Shown piece after piece: positions 34,946-45,085 of a stretch of 55,819 bases of DNA. This DNA is from an uncultured Eubacteriales bacterium (GTDB lineage: Bacteria > Bacillota > Clostridia > Christensenellales > Aristaeellaceae). The translations under genes were made by a program, and so were the position numbers. Within the stretch, counting starts at the first letter, position 1; every line of letters begins with the position of its first letter. The stretch spans positions 1 to 55,819 of the forward strand of contig OMZP01000012.1 of assembly GCA_900315585.1 (NCBI GenBank), given 5' to 3'. Under the pieces are notes generated by a model, which saw nothing but the letters and a program-made list of their open reading frames with translations, did not search any database and was not told where the DNA came from.

Positions 34946-35926
34946 AGCCTTGCCGTCGCAGCCCAGCACGTCGACCAGCTTGTGCTCCACCATTTCCTTG
35001 ATGGCGATGCGGGCGGGCTTCAGGTACTGGCGGGGATCGAAGTGATCCGGATGCTCGCAGAAATGCTGGCGGATGCAGGCGGTCATGGCCAGGCGCAGGT
35101 CAGAGTCAATGTTGATCTTGCAGACCGCGCCGCGGGCAGCCTGACGCAGCTGCTCCTCGGGAATGCCGATGGCGTCGGGCATCTTGCCGCCGTTCTCGTT
35201 GATGATCCTCACGAACTCCTGCGGCACGGAGGAAGAGCCGTGCAGCACGATCGGGAAGCCGGGCAGACGCTTGGAGACCTCGTCCAGGATGTCGAAGCGC
35301 AGCGGCGGGGGCACCAGGATGCCCTTCTCGTTGCGGGTGCACTGGGCGGCGGTGAACTTGTAGGCGCCGTGAGAGGTGCCGATGGCGATGGCCAGGGAGT
35401 CGCAGCCGGTGCGCTCGACGAATTCCTGCACTTCCTCGGGACGGGTGTAGGAGGAATCCTCAGCGGACACCTTCACTTCATCCTCAACGCCGGCCAGGCT
35501 GCCCAGCTCGGCCTCGACGACCACGCCGTGGTCATGGGCATACTCAACCACCTGGCGAGTGATCTTCACGTTCTCGTCGAAGGGCAGGCCGCTCTTGTCG
35601 ATCATGACGGAGGTGAAGCCGCCGTCGATGCAGCTCTTGCACAGCTCGAAGCTGTCGCCGTGGTCCAGGTGGACGACGATCGGCAGGTCGAAGCCGGCGG
35701 TCTGCTCGGCGTCCTCGATGGCCGCCTTGATCAGGTGCATCAGATATACATGCTTGGCATAGGCGCGAGCGCCCTTGGAGACCTGCAGGATCAGCGGCGC
35801 GCGCTTTTCGATGGCGGCCTCGGTGATGCCCTGGATGATCTCCATGTTGTTCACGTTGAAAGCGCCGATGGCGTAGCCGCCGTCGTAAGCCTTCTTGAAC
35901 ATCTCGGTAGAAGTAACAAGAGCCAT
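34943..35926 (-). CDS. fba: class II fructose-bisphosphate aldolase
   Basis: 327 residues from the ATG at 35926 (AGGAG 9 bases upstream; a TTG at 35932 is too close to it). It splits fructose 1,6-bisphosphate in glycolysis. Class II metal and substrate motifs: GAFNVNNMEIIQGI, VVHLDHGDSFELCKSCIDGGFTSVMIDKS (zinc-binding His and Asp), VVVEAELGSLAGVEDE, AIGTSHGAYKF, PIVLHGSSSVP and CKINIDSDLR. Length fits the 320-330-residue subgroup. Own promoter. Its stop codon is supplied by the end of the repeat element at 34782-34945. Confidence 0.95.
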   Translation of the reverse strand: MALVTSTEMFKKAYDGGYAIGAFNVNNMEIIQGITEAAIEKRAPLILQVSKGARAYAKHVYLMHLIKAAIEDAEQTAGFDLPIVVHLDHGDSFELCKSCIDGGFTSVMIDKSGLPFDENVKITRQVVEYAHDHGVVVEAELGSLAGVEDEVKVSAEDSSYTRPEEVQEFVERTGCDSLAIAIGTSHGAYKFTAAQCTRNEKGILVPPPLRFDILDEVSKRLPGFPIVLHGSSSVPQEFVRIINENGGKMPDAIGIPEEQLRQAARGAVCKINIDSDLRLAMTACIRQHFCEHPDHFDPRQYLKPARIAIKEMVEHKLVDVLGCDGKA

Positions 35927-35958
35927 GTGCAAACACTCCTTTATATTAGGCTGGATTA

Positions 35959-35987
35959 ATTATACCAGCTACCGGAAATAAAATCAA
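35959..35987 (-). promoter_or_regulatory. promoter of aldolase gene
   Basis: Minus strand: TTGATT (35987-35982), 17-base spacer, TATAAT (35964-35959). Confidence 0.8.
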
Positions 35988-36016
35988 GATGAAATTTGCG
36001 TCCAGTCAACTTGAGA

Positions 36017-36053
36017 AGGCGGACGGCTTCCGGGAGCCCCCGAAAGCCGCCTC
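36017..36053 (-). terminator. possible terminator of secreted protein gene
   Basis: On the minus strand AGGCGG-CTTTCGGG and CCCGGAAG-CCG-CCGCCT can pair with small bulges, 10 bases after the stop at 36063; the T-run is weak. Confidence 0.35.
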
Positions 36054-36062
36054 CATGGGGGT

Positions 36063-36911
36063 TTATTCCGGCATCCGCTCGAACACGGTCTCGTTCTGGC
36101 CGGGGGTCTCCTTGAAGTTCGTCCAGGTGAGGGTGCCGTCGTCGTTCAGCGTGAAGGATGCCGCGCCGTCCTCGAAGACGACCTCCTCCTTGGCGATCTC
36201 ACCGTCCTCGCCGAAGGTCAGATCGCACCGCACGCCGGTCTCCAGGCTCGTCAGCGCGCCGGACACCTCGTCGTAGCTGCACTCGTACTCCCAGGTGGAG
36301 GCCTCGGCCGCGCTGGTGCCCCACACGATGGTGCAGTACACCACGTCGTCCAGGTCCGCGATGGTCAGCAGGCCGCGGCCCGCCACCCACTGGCCTTCAA
36401 AGGCGGATTCGGGGATGTCATCGACGGCCCCTTCCTCCTGCTCCGGCGCCATGGAGGCATAGTAATCGTTCTGGTTCATCAGCTCGATGCGCGCCAGGAT
36501 CGCGTCGCCGTCCTCTCCGGCGGGCACGTCCAGCAGGAAGTAGGCGGAGCTGCCCACGGGGATCACGTAGTAGGTGCCCTCATCGTAATCGTAGGCGACG
36601 CCGTTGTCCAGCTCCCGCAGGGTGTCGCTGGCCTTGGCGGAGGCGAGGTATTCCTCGTAGACATCCTGCTCCAGCGTCAGGCCGATGGCCTTCGCGGGCG
36701 TATCCTCTGAAAACTCGCCTTCGTACAGGAAGAATGCGCCGGCCACGAACTCCACGGACCAGCCGCCCGTCAGGTCCACCGTCGCGATGACGGGCTGGGT
36801 GTCGATGTCCAGGACGGCGGAGGCGAGCTGCCTGCCCTCGCCCAGCGCCGCGCCCGTCATCAGGGCCAGCGCCACGCACAGCGCCAGGATCATTGAAATC
36901 AGTTTCTTCAT
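36063..36911 (-). CDS. secreted protein of unknown function
   Basis: 282 residues with a clear signal peptide (KKLISMILALCVALALMTGAALG). The mature part is acidic and beta-rich; blocks include VIATVDLTGGWSVEFVAGAFFLYEG, YDEGTYYVIPVGSSAYFLLDVP and GQWVAGRGLLTIADLDDVVYC. The second half looks like a lipocalin/META-type barrel (repeat of a W-V-A-G-R start and a W-T-N-F end), but no family is recognised with confidence. Its promoter region has a long dyad at 36954-36985 abutting the -10 box, suggesting regulated expression. Confidence 0.65.
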   Translation of the reverse strand: MKKLISMILALCVALALMTGAALGEGRQLASAVLDIDTQPVIATVDLTGGWSVEFVAGAFFLYEGEFSEDTPAKAIGLTLEQDVYEEYLASAKASDTLRELDNGVAYDYDEGTYYVIPVGSSAYFLLDVPAGEDGDAILARIELMNQNDYYASMAPEQEEGAVDDIPESAFEGQWVAGRGLLTIADLDDVVYCTIVWGTSAAEASTWEYECSYDEVSGALTSLETGVRCDLTFGEDGEIAKEEVVFEDGAASFTLNDDGTLTWTNFKETPGQNETVFERMPE

Positions 36912-36947
36912 GGTGTTTTCCTCCTCGTGTGTTCCTCTGTTGGGGCC

Positions 36948-36985
36948 ATTATACCTGTGTGAGCGTCACAGAACTGTCACACAGG
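36948..36985 (-). promoter_or_regulatory. promoter -10 with adjoining operator dyad
   Basis: Minus-strand TATAAT (36953-36948) is immediately preceded by a 9-bp dyad CCTGTGTGA/TCACACAGG (36954-36985, 14-base centre) that covers the expected -35 region; no good -35 hexamer is seen, as in activator-dependent promoters. Confidence 0.5.
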
Positions 36986-37030
36986 AAGTATACCATCCCG
37001 GTCCAATCCCCGTCAACATCCAGCCAAAAA

Positions 37031-37104
37031 TGTGAAATGGGGACGGTTCTCATTTCACGTTTTGGAGTGCGAAAATGTGAAATGAGAACCGTCCCCATTT
37101 CACG
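37031..37104. repeat. GTGAAATGGGGACGGTTCTC inverted repeat
   Basis: Two 29-base arms (37031-37059, 37076-37104) complementary over 27 bases, loop 16. Each arm is itself partly palindromic (GTGAAAT...ATTTCAC). The GGGGACGGTTCT motif is typical of REP-like elements spread by Y1 (IS200-type) transposases in Firmicutes; no transposase is present. Confidence 0.8.
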
Positions 37105-37150
37105 TCACGGGAAAATAACACGCCCGGGCCCTTTCTTAATGCCCCGGGAT

Positions 37151-37179
37151 TTGACGAAAGGGGCAAATAGGGGTATACT
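37151..37179 (+). promoter_or_regulatory. promoter of TIM-barrel isomerase gene
   Basis: TTGACG (37151-37156), 17-base spacer, TATACT (37174-37179). Confidence 0.8.
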
Positions 37180-37229
37180 GTATACATTCTTATATTATGG
37201 AAAAGTAGCGCGACGGGAGGGATTGATCC

Positions 37230-38018
37230 GTGAAGCTGGGCATTCGCACCGATTTCGTGAACCTGCCGGAGGTGGCGCGGCTGGGCTTTGACTACGTGGA
37301 GATCCCCCTGAACGCGCTGGCGGACCTTCCGGAATCGGACTATGAGGCCTTCGTGGACTACGCCGAGGCCAGCGGCATCCGCGTGGACGCCTGCTCGGAC
37401 ATGCTGCCGGAGGACCTGCCCATCACCGGGGACGGCGTGAACGCCACGGCGCTGCACGGCTATCTGAAGCACGCCCTGGGACGTGCCCAGCGGCTGGGCG
37501 CGAAGGTGATCGTGCTGGACGGGGCGAAGTCCCGCCAGGTGCCCGCGGAGGGCGACTTTCCCTTCGCCTGGCGGCAGCTGGGCAACTTCCTGCGCCTCCT
37601 CCAGGGCCACGCCCGGGACTGCGGCATGACCGCGGCGCTGGAGCCGCTGCGCAAGGCGGACTGCAACCTGCTCAACCTGGTGTCCGAGGCCACGCTGATC
37701 GCGGGGCTGTTGCGGCTGGACAGCATCGCCGTCTGCGCCAACTTCGGCAGCATGGGCATGGCCTCAGAGCCCATGAGCGCCCTGCGCCGGGCCGCGCCGC
37801 TGCTTAAGCACGTGCGCGTGGAGAACGCCCTGACCCGCGCCCTCCCCCGCCCCGGCGACGGCGAGGACTATGCCCGCCTGCTGGAGACCCTCCGCGACAT
37901 CGGCTATGCCGGCGGGGTGACGCTCACCGGCATCATTACGGAGAGCTTTGTAGAGGACGCGGAGAGGGCGCTTGAGTACATCAAGGAACAGGGAACAGGG
38001 AACAGGGAACAGGATTAG
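37230..38018 (+). CDS. sugar phosphate isomerase/epimerase-like TIM barrel
   Basis: 262 residues, GTG start with GGGAGG 9 bases upstream. It has the AP-endonuclease-2/xylose isomerase-like barrel layout: KLGIRTDFVNLPEVARLGFDYVEIPL, then SGIRVDACSDMLP, a middle strand with RLGAKVIVLDGAKSRQVP, MTAALEPLRKADCNLLN (the Glu of the metal site), AVCANFGSMG and VRVENA. The usual aspartate/histidine metal ligands are only partly evident, so the reaction is uncertain. The last 10 or so residues (EQGTGNREQD) come from a GGAACAGGGAACAGG microsatellite that extends the reading frame. Confidence 0.75.
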   Translation: MKLGIRTDFVNLPEVARLGFDYVEIPLNALADLPESDYEAFVDYAEASGIRVDACSDMLPEDLPITGDGVNATALHGYLKHALGRAQRLGAKVIVLDGAKSRQVPAEGDFPFAWRQLGNFLRLLQGHARDCGMTAALEPLRKADCNLLNLVSEATLIAGLLRLDSIAVCANFGSMGMASEPMSALRRAAPLLKHVRVENALTRALPRPGDGEDYARLLETLRDIGYAGGVTLTGIITESFVEDAERALEYIKEQGTGNREQD

Positions 38019-38179
38019 CTGCTGTCGCATTTTTTCTATGCTTCGCTGGAATCGTGTTGGGAATCCACAACCGGTATTTGCCTTCTGGCATTTCCTGTTC
38101 CCTGTTCCCTTGGCCCTGTTCCCTCGAAGACGGACAACGCGGTAATCGTCATACAAACCATGCTTAATGAGGTAAGTCA

Positions 38180-39550
38180 ATGAACATCATCATCGTCGGC
38201 AACGGCAAGGTGGGCTATACGCTGGCCCAGTATTTGAGCAAGGACGGGCACGACATCACCATCCTGGACCGGAACCAGCAGGCGCTGAACCGGGCCAGCG
38301 AGACGTTGGACGTGATGTGCGTGCGGGGCAACGGCGCGAACGTGAAGACGCTGATCGAGGCCGGGGCCGAGCAGACGGACGTGATCATCGCCGTCACCGG
38401 CAACGACGAGCTGAACATGGTGTGCTGTCTGGCGGCGAAGCAGCTGGGCGCGAAGTATTCCATCGCCCGCATCCGCGACCCGGAGTACACCGAGAGCCTG
38501 ACGCTGCTGCAAAAAAAGCTGGACATCGACCAGGTGATCAACCCGGAGCGCACCACCGCCCAGGAGATCTCCCGGCTGCTGCGCTTCCCCTTCGCCATCA
38601 ACATCGAATCCTTCGCCCACGGCCGGGTGGAGATGGTCGAATTTCGCACCGAGGATCGGGACGCCGTGCTGAACACGCCCCTGTCCCGGCTCCACAGCCG
38701 CTATCCCCGCATCCAGTTCACCGCTGTGCAGCGCAACGGCTCGGCCTTCATCCCCGACGGCGCCAGCGTGCTGCTGCCGGGCGACCGGGTGTACGCCACC
38801 GGCGACCGGGAGTCCGTCACCCAGTTCTTCAAGCACCTGGGCAAGGACACCCAGCGGCTCAAGTCCGCGCTGCTCATCGGCGGCGGCCACATCAGTTACT
38901 ACCTGGCGAAGATCATCGCCGGCATGGGGGTCTACCTGCGCCTGATCGAGATCGACGAGAAGAAGTGCCTGCGCCTGGCGGACCAGCTGGACGGCGTGAT
39001 GGTCATCAACGCCGACGGCACGGACCAGGAGGTGCTGGACTCGGAGAACGTGGGCGACTGCGGCGCGCTGATCTGCCTGACCAACCGGGACGAGGAAAAC
39101 CTGATCACCGGCCTCTACGGCGCGCGCCACGGCGTGAAGAAGGTCATCGTGAAGGTGAACCGCATGAACGCCATGGACGTGATGGACGACCTGGGCATCG
39201 ACAGCGCCGTGAGCCCGAAGCTCACCACTGCCAACGCCATCCTCCGCTCCGTGCGCGCACTGAACAACAGCCGCAATTCCGTGGTGGAAAAGGTCTACGG
39301 CATGCTGGGCGGACAGGTGGAGGCCTATGAGTTCACCGCCCTGGAGGGCGCGCCCTACCTGAACATCCCCCTGAACCAGCTGAACATTCGCAAGGGTATC
39401 CTGGTTTCCGTGCTGGTGCGGGAGCGCAAGTGCATCATCCCCTTCGGCAGCGACCGCATCGAGGCCGGGGACACCGTGATCCTCACCGCCAAGGCGGGCA
39501 CGGTGGTGAACCTGGAGGACGCCTTTGACATTACGGAGATCAGAAGATGA
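38180..39550 (+). CDS. trkA: Trk system potassium uptake protein TrkA
   Basis: 456 residues with two RCK units. Each has a Rossmann NAD-binding domain (MNIIIVGNGKVGYTLAQYLSKDGHDITILDRN and LLIGGGHISYYLAKIIAGMGVYLRLIEID) followed by an RCK-C/TrkA-C domain (about 140-220 and 370-455). It is the peripheral gating ring of the potassium channel-transporter. GAGG sits 8 bases before the ATG. The stop overlaps the trkH ATG by four bases (ATGA), so the two are translationally coupled. The 160-base gap before it contains a CCCTGTT microsatellite. Confidence 0.96.
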   Translation: MNIIIVGNGKVGYTLAQYLSKDGHDITILDRNQQALNRASETLDVMCVRGNGANVKTLIEAGAEQTDVIIAVTGNDELNMVCCLAAKQLGAKYSIARIRDPEYTESLTLLQKKLDIDQVINPERTTAQEISRLLRFPFAINIESFAHGRVEMVEFRTEDRDAVLNTPLSRLHSRYPRIQFTAVQRNGSAFIPDGASVLLPGDRVYATGDRESVTQFFKHLGKDTQRLKSALLIGGGHISYYLAKIIAGMGVYLRLIEIDEKKCLRLADQLDGVMVINADGTDQEVLDSENVGDCGALICLTNRDEENLITGLYGARHGVKKVIVKVNRMNAMDVMDDLGIDSAVSPKLTTANAILRSVRALNNSRNSVVEKVYGMLGGQVEAYEFTALEGAPYLNIPLNQLNIRKGILVSVLVRERKCIIPFGSDRIEAGDTVILTAKAGTVVNLEDAFDITEIRR

Positions 39551-40989
39551 ACAAGCGATTACTCTGCCACCTGGTGGGCAACGTGGTGCGCGTCTGCGGT
39601 GCGCTGATGATCCTGCCCATCATTGTCTCGCTGATCAAGCGCAGCGGGGACACCCTCCCGCTGCTGCTGTCCATGCTCATCGCCCTGGCGGTGGGCACGG
39701 CGCTGGCCCTGGTGCAGCCCCGACGGGACACCCTGCGGGCCCGGGAGGGCTTCGCCATCGTGGCCTTCAGCTGGATCATCGTGTCCTTCCTGGGGGGGCT
39801 GCCCTTCTTCTTCAGCGGCCACATTCCCTCCCTGGTGGACTGCTTCTTCGAGACGGTCTCCGGCTTCACCACCACCGGCGCGACCATCCTCACCGACGTG
39901 GAGGCCCTGCCCAAGGGGCTGCTGTTCTGGCGCAGCTTCACCCACTGGGCCGGCGGCATGGGCGTGCTGGTGCTGTCCTTGGCGCTGATCCCCAAGATGG
40001 GCGCCCGCTCCATCCACCTGATGCGGGCGGAGAGCCCCGGCCCCTCCACCGACAAGCTGGTGCCGCGGGTGGCCAACAACGCCAAGATATTGTATGAAAT
40101 CTACGTGGCCCTGTCGCTGTTCATGGTGGCGGCGCTGCTGTTCTGCGGGCTGGACTGGTACGACTCCCTGACCCACATGTTCGGCGCGGCGGGCACCGGC
40201 GGCTTCGGCACCTACGGCGACAGCATCGCCCATTTCAACAGCGCCGCGGTGGACATCGTCGTGGGCATCTTCATGGCGCTGTTCGGCGTGAACTTCTCGA
40301 TCTACTACTACCTGATCCACCGCAACTGGCGGGCCGCCTTCGGCAACAGCGAGCTGCGCTGGTACTGGATCATCCTGCTGGGCGTGAGCGCCGTCGTGGC
40401 GGTGAACATCATGCCGCTGTACAACGGCAGCTTCTTCACCGCGCTGCGCTACAGCTTTTTCCAGGCCTCCTCCATCATGACCACCACCGGCTACGCCACC
40501 GCCGACTTCGACCTGTGGCCCCAGCTGAGCCGGGTGCTGCTGGTGATGCTGATGTTCATCGGTGCCAGCGCGGGCTCCACCGGCGGCGGCATCAAGGTCA
40601 TCCGGCTCCAGCTGCTGGTGAAGAGCATGGTGCGCGACATCCGCCGCACCGTGCACCCGAAGTCCGTCAACACCGTCAAGCTGGACGGCCACACCGTGGA
40701 CGAGGGCATCCTCTCCGGCGTACAGGGCTTCTTCTTCGCCTACATACTGATCCTGCTGAGCGCGATGGTGATCGTCTCCCTGGACGGCTTTTCCTTCGAG
40801 ACCAACTTCACCGCCGTGCTGGCCACGCTGTCCAACATTGGCCCCGGCCTGGGCATGGTGGGTCCCACCGGCAACTTCTCCGCCTTCAGCGACCTGAGCA
40901 AGATCGTGCTGAGCCTGTGCATGCTCATCGGCCGCCTGGAGGTGTTCCCCATCCTGATGCTCTTCTCCCCCAGCGCGTGGAAGAAGTGA
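39547..40989 (+). CDS. trkH: Trk system potassium uptake protein TrkH
   Basis: 480 residues, ten or so membrane helices arranged as four pore repeats with selectivity-filter segments: SGFTTTGATIL (first repeat), GTGGFGTYGDS, MTTTGYATADFDLW and NIGPGLGMVGPTGNFSAF. GASAGSTGGGIKVIRLQLLVKS precedes the fourth repeat and is the usual regulatory loop. Takes up potassium together with TrkA. Coupled to trkA by a 4-base overlap; a secreted hydrolase gene follows after 20 bases. Confidence 0.96.
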   Translation: MNKRLLCHLVGNVVRVCGALMILPIIVSLIKRSGDTLPLLLSMLIALAVGTALALVQPRRDTLRAREGFAIVAFSWIIVSFLGGLPFFFSGHIPSLVDCFFETVSGFTTTGATILTDVEALPKGLLFWRSFTHWAGGMGVLVLSLALIPKMGARSIHLMRAESPGPSTDKLVPRVANNAKILYEIYVALSLFMVAALLFCGLDWYDSLTHMFGAAGTGGFGTYGDSIAHFNSAAVDIVVGIFMALFGVNFSIYYYLIHRNWRAAFGNSELRWYWIILLGVSAVVAVNIMPLYNGSFFTALRYSFFQASSIMTTTGYATADFDLWPQLSRVLLVMLMFIGASAGSTGGGIKVIRLQLLVKSMVRDIRRTVHPKSVNTVKLDGHTVDEGILSGVQGFFFAYILILLSAMVIVSLDGFSFETNFTAVLATLSNIGPGLGMVGPTGNFSAFSDLSKIVLSLCMLIGRLEVFPILMLFSPSAWKK

Positions 40990-41009
40990 GAAAGACATGA
41001 GGTCCTATC

Positions 41010-42119
41010 ATGCGCAGATTGGCGGTGTTTGTCATGGCAATGCTCGCGGCGCTTTCGGCCCTGGCCGCTAACGCGGAAGGGCGGCAGATCGTCGTCCAAA
41101 CCGAGGTGACGAAGTGGGGGCAGCTGCCCGTTTCCTTTGAGATCTCCGGGCAGGACCTGCTGGAGGGCGTGACCGCCCGGGAGTTCGCCATCACCGGCGA
41201 GGCCACGGCCTGGGGCGCGTCCAGCCTGCACCCCTTCGCCTGCGGCGTTCAGGCCGTGGAGGCGACGGAGGAGGGCTGGCGGCTGACGCCGGAGCAGTTC
41301 CCCGACAAGTACTTCTACGTGAAGCAGCTGGCGATCGCCTGCGAGAGCCAACCTGAGCTGGGCTTTGCGCTGGCGGACATCGGTCAGACGCAAACCGCCG
41401 TGGCGGACGACTTCCAGCCCCTGGACGACCCGGAATACCAGCTGACCGCCCACGTCTTTCTCCCGGAGGCGGATGGGCCGGTGCCGGTGGTGATCGTGTT
41501 CCACGGCTACGGCGACACCGCGAACCTGCTCACCTACCGCACCGCCGTGGCCTGGGCCGACCCCGAGAGCCAGGCAAAGCGGCCCTGCGCGGTGATCGCG
41601 CCCTCCATTCCCGACAGCCTGTACACCAGCGAGTTTGTGCGCAGCAAGGTGTTCGAGGGCGTGCTGAACTGGATCGACGGGCAGATCGAGGCCGGGAAAA
41701 TCGACGGCAGCCGAATCTACGCCATGGGCAACTCCTTCGGCGGCATGTCCGCCTTCGAGCTGGCCGAGCAGCACCCGGACCGCGTCGCCGCGATCCTGGC
41801 GCTGTGCCCCGCCCTGAACTACTCTGTCCACGGCACCCAGCGGCTGGGCGAGCTTACCGACATCCCCGTCACCATCTGCCAGGCCGAGCACGATGAGACC
41901 ATCCCCGTGGAGGTGGGCCGCGGCGCCGCGGAGGCGCTGACCGCCGCGGGCAACGGGCGCGTCACCCTGCGCGTCTACTCCGACGCGGAGATGTACGCCG
42001 CCGGGGCCGCCCTCGGCCAGGAGAACACCTACAGCTTCCACCACGTGGAGCTCGCCGCCCTGGAGGGCGAGGAATTCGAGGCAAACGCCGACTGGCTGTT
42101 CGCGCAGGGGAAGGAATGA
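41010..42119 (+). CDS. secreted alpha/beta hydrolase with N-terminal Ig-like domain
   Basis: 369 residues. Signal peptide (MRRLAVFVMAMLAALSALAANAEG), a beta-sandwich region of about 100 residues, then an alpha/beta hydrolase: VVIVFHGYGD (oxyanion region), IYAMGNSFGGMSAFELAEQHPDRVAAILALCP (nucleophile Ser in GNSFGG), ICQAEHDETIPVE (Asp), and SFHHVELAA (His). The layout matches the esterase/peptidase-like group seen in gut Clostridia that act on acylated carbohydrates. Probably cotranscribed with trkAH; terminator follows at 42121. Confidence 0.85.
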   Translation: MRRLAVFVMAMLAALSALAANAEGRQIVVQTEVTKWGQLPVSFEISGQDLLEGVTAREFAITGEATAWGASSLHPFACGVQAVEATEEGWRLTPEQFPDKYFYVKQLAIACESQPELGFALADIGQTQTAVADDFQPLDDPEYQLTAHVFLPEADGPVPVVIVFHGYGDTANLLTYRTAVAWADPESQAKRPCAVIAPSIPDSLYTSEFVRSKVFEGVLNWIDGQIEAGKIDGSRIYAMGNSFGGMSAFELAEQHPDRVAAILALCPALNYSVHGTQRLGELTDIPVTICQAEHDETIPVEVGRGAAEALTAAGNGRVTLRVYSDAEMYAAGAALGQENTYSFHHVELAALEGEEFEANADWLFAQGKE

Positions 42120-42120
42120 G

Positions 42121-42145
42121 AAAAGCCGCCGAAAGGCGGTTTTTC
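42121..42145 (+). terminator. terminator of trkAH-hydrolase unit
   Basis: AAAAGCCGCC, GAAA loop, GGCGGTTTTT. Confidence 0.85.
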
Positions 42146-42150
42146 TGCGC

Positions 42151-42180
42151 TTGATAAACCCGTCGCGGTTGTGTTATACT
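42151..42180 (+). promoter_or_regulatory. promoter of toxin-antitoxin pair
   Basis: TTGATA (42151-42156), 18-base spacer, TATACT (42175-42180), 22 bases before the ATG at 42203. Confidence 0.75.
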
Positions 42181-42202
42181 GATGGCGAAGGGAGGGAGCA
42201 CC

Positions 42203-42490
42203 ATGACTACGCTCAGTCAGATCCGGCAGGCGGTCAACATCGCCGCCGCGCAATACCCGGTCAAGCGGGTCGAGCTGTTCGGCTCCTATGCCAACGGCAC
42301 CGCCGATTCGGACAGCGACGTGGATTTCCTGGTGGAGTTCTCGGAAAACCCCACCTCCCTGGTGCACATCTGCGGCTTCCGGGAGACCCTCTCGGAGCTC
42401 TTGAAGCTGGATGTGGACATCGTCAAGCTGCCCCGCAAGCCGGACGACGGCTTGACCGTGAACAGGACGGTGACGCTGTATGGAGCATGA
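42203..42490 (+). CDS. MntA-like nucleotidyltransferase antitoxin
   Basis: 95 residues from the ATG at 42203 (GGAGGGAG upstream). Minimal nucleotidyltransferase: VKRVELFGSYANGTADSDSDVDFLVEF contains the GSxxxGxxxxxSDxD catalytic motif, with a later Asp in LKLDVDIVKL. In MntA/HepT systems this enzyme adds AMP groups to the HepT toxin and neutralises it. The stop overlaps the start of the HepT gene by 11 bases, as expected for such pairs. Confidence 0.9.
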   Translation: MTTLSQIRQAVNIAAAQYPVKRVELFGSYANGTADSDSDVDFLVEFSENPTSLVHICGFRETLSELLKLDVDIVKLPRKPDDGLTVNRTVTLYGA

Positions 42491-42815
42491 GGGCCGAAAC
42501 GAGGTCATCCGCCAGAAGCTGCTGGACGAGATCGGGGACATCGAGGCATTCATCCTCCACCGCAAAATCGACGACCTGCTGAATGACCGCATGTGCCAGA
42601 AAGCCATCGTGATGAGCCTGATCAACATCGGCAAGCTGTCCAAGTCCTTCACCGAGGATTACCTCGCCGCCAGGCCGGAGATTCCCTGGAAGGCCATCCG
42701 CCAGCTTCCGCAACATCGCCGCCCATCAGTACGGGCGATCGACTTCGAGGATGTCTACAAGACCGTCACTGAGGACATCCCCGCGTTGAAGGAAGCACTG
42801 CTCAGGCCGCATTGA
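42480..42815 (+). CDS. HepT-like toxin with scrambled RNase motif
   Basis: 111 residues, DUF86/HepT family: helices around LLDEIGDIEAFILHRKIDDLLND and AIVMSLINIGKLSKSF, then IPWKAIRQ and later AIDFEDVYKTVTEDIPALKEAL. The expected catalytic R-x4-H-x-Y segment is absent in this frame (reads LPQHRRPSVR), but the frame shifted by one base gives RNIAAHQY exactly (42709-42732). Two opposite single-base indels about 30 bases apart (one extra base near 42706, one missing near 42735) explain this. Either the toxin is inactivated or these are sequencing/assembly errors. Confidence 0.85.
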   Translation: MEHEGRNEVIRQKLLDEIGDIEAFILHRKIDDLLNDRMCQKAIVMSLINIGKLSKSFTEDYLAARPEIPWKAIRQLPQHRRPSVRAIDFEDVYKTVTEDIPALKEALLRPH

Positions 42816-42816
42816 C

Positions 42817-42850
42817 GACAAGGCCGCACGCTTTCGCGTGCGGCCTTGTC
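42817..42850 (+). terminator. terminator of toxin-antitoxin pair
   Basis: Perfect 15-bp stem GACAAGGCCGCACGC / GCGTGCGGCCTTGTC with TTTC loop, starting 2 bases after the stop; no strong T-run. Confidence 0.65.
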
Positions 42851-42868
42851 CTATGCGGTTATGGGCGA

Positions 42869-42995
42869 GGCTGTCTCAAAATGCGGATGGCGATTCAATT
42901 TCCGCCGTAGGGACGCCATATATGGCGTCCGCGGGCGGCATATATGCCGCCCCTACGGGGATGATTGCAGCGTCCGGATGTATTTTGAGACAGCC
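42869..42995. mobile_element. 127-bp MITE-like element with GGCTGTCTCAAAAT ends (family 2)
   Basis: GGCTGTCTCAAAAT at 42869-42882 and its exact complement at 42982-42995. Inside are GTAGGGACGCCATATATGGCGTCC and a GGGCGGCATATATGCCGCCC palindrome. Other copies: 48664-48804 and 51753-51939. Confidence 0.75.
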
Positions 42996-43053
42996 CCCCT
43001 GCGGGAAAAGCACCTCACTGGCCTATCCGCGCGGCAGCCATCGGATGCGGGGC

Positions 43054-44886
<1,833 letters not shown>

Positions 44887-44919
44887 GGGGATTACCTCTT
44901 TTCGGTATGTTTCAGGTTG

Positions 44920-45083
44920 TGAATGAGGAGTGAGGAATGAGGAGTGAGGAATGGCGGTTCAAATCCCTTCGGGATTTGATTTGATTGAATCGGCGGAATG
45001 AGGAAGGGCCATGTATCTATTGAATCCAAAGAAAACCGTAAGGATTTCATCCACAATTCCTCATTCCTCATTCCCAATTCCCC
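44920..45083. repeat. microsatellite and AAATCCC/GGGATTT palindrome
   Basis: GAATGAGGAGTGAGGAATG units, then CAAATCCCTTCGGGATTTG, then ATTCCTCATTCCCAATTCC directly at the stop of prfC. Parts resemble the flanks of the 36-bp array at 22945-22985. Confidence 0.7.
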
Positions 45084-45085
45084 AT

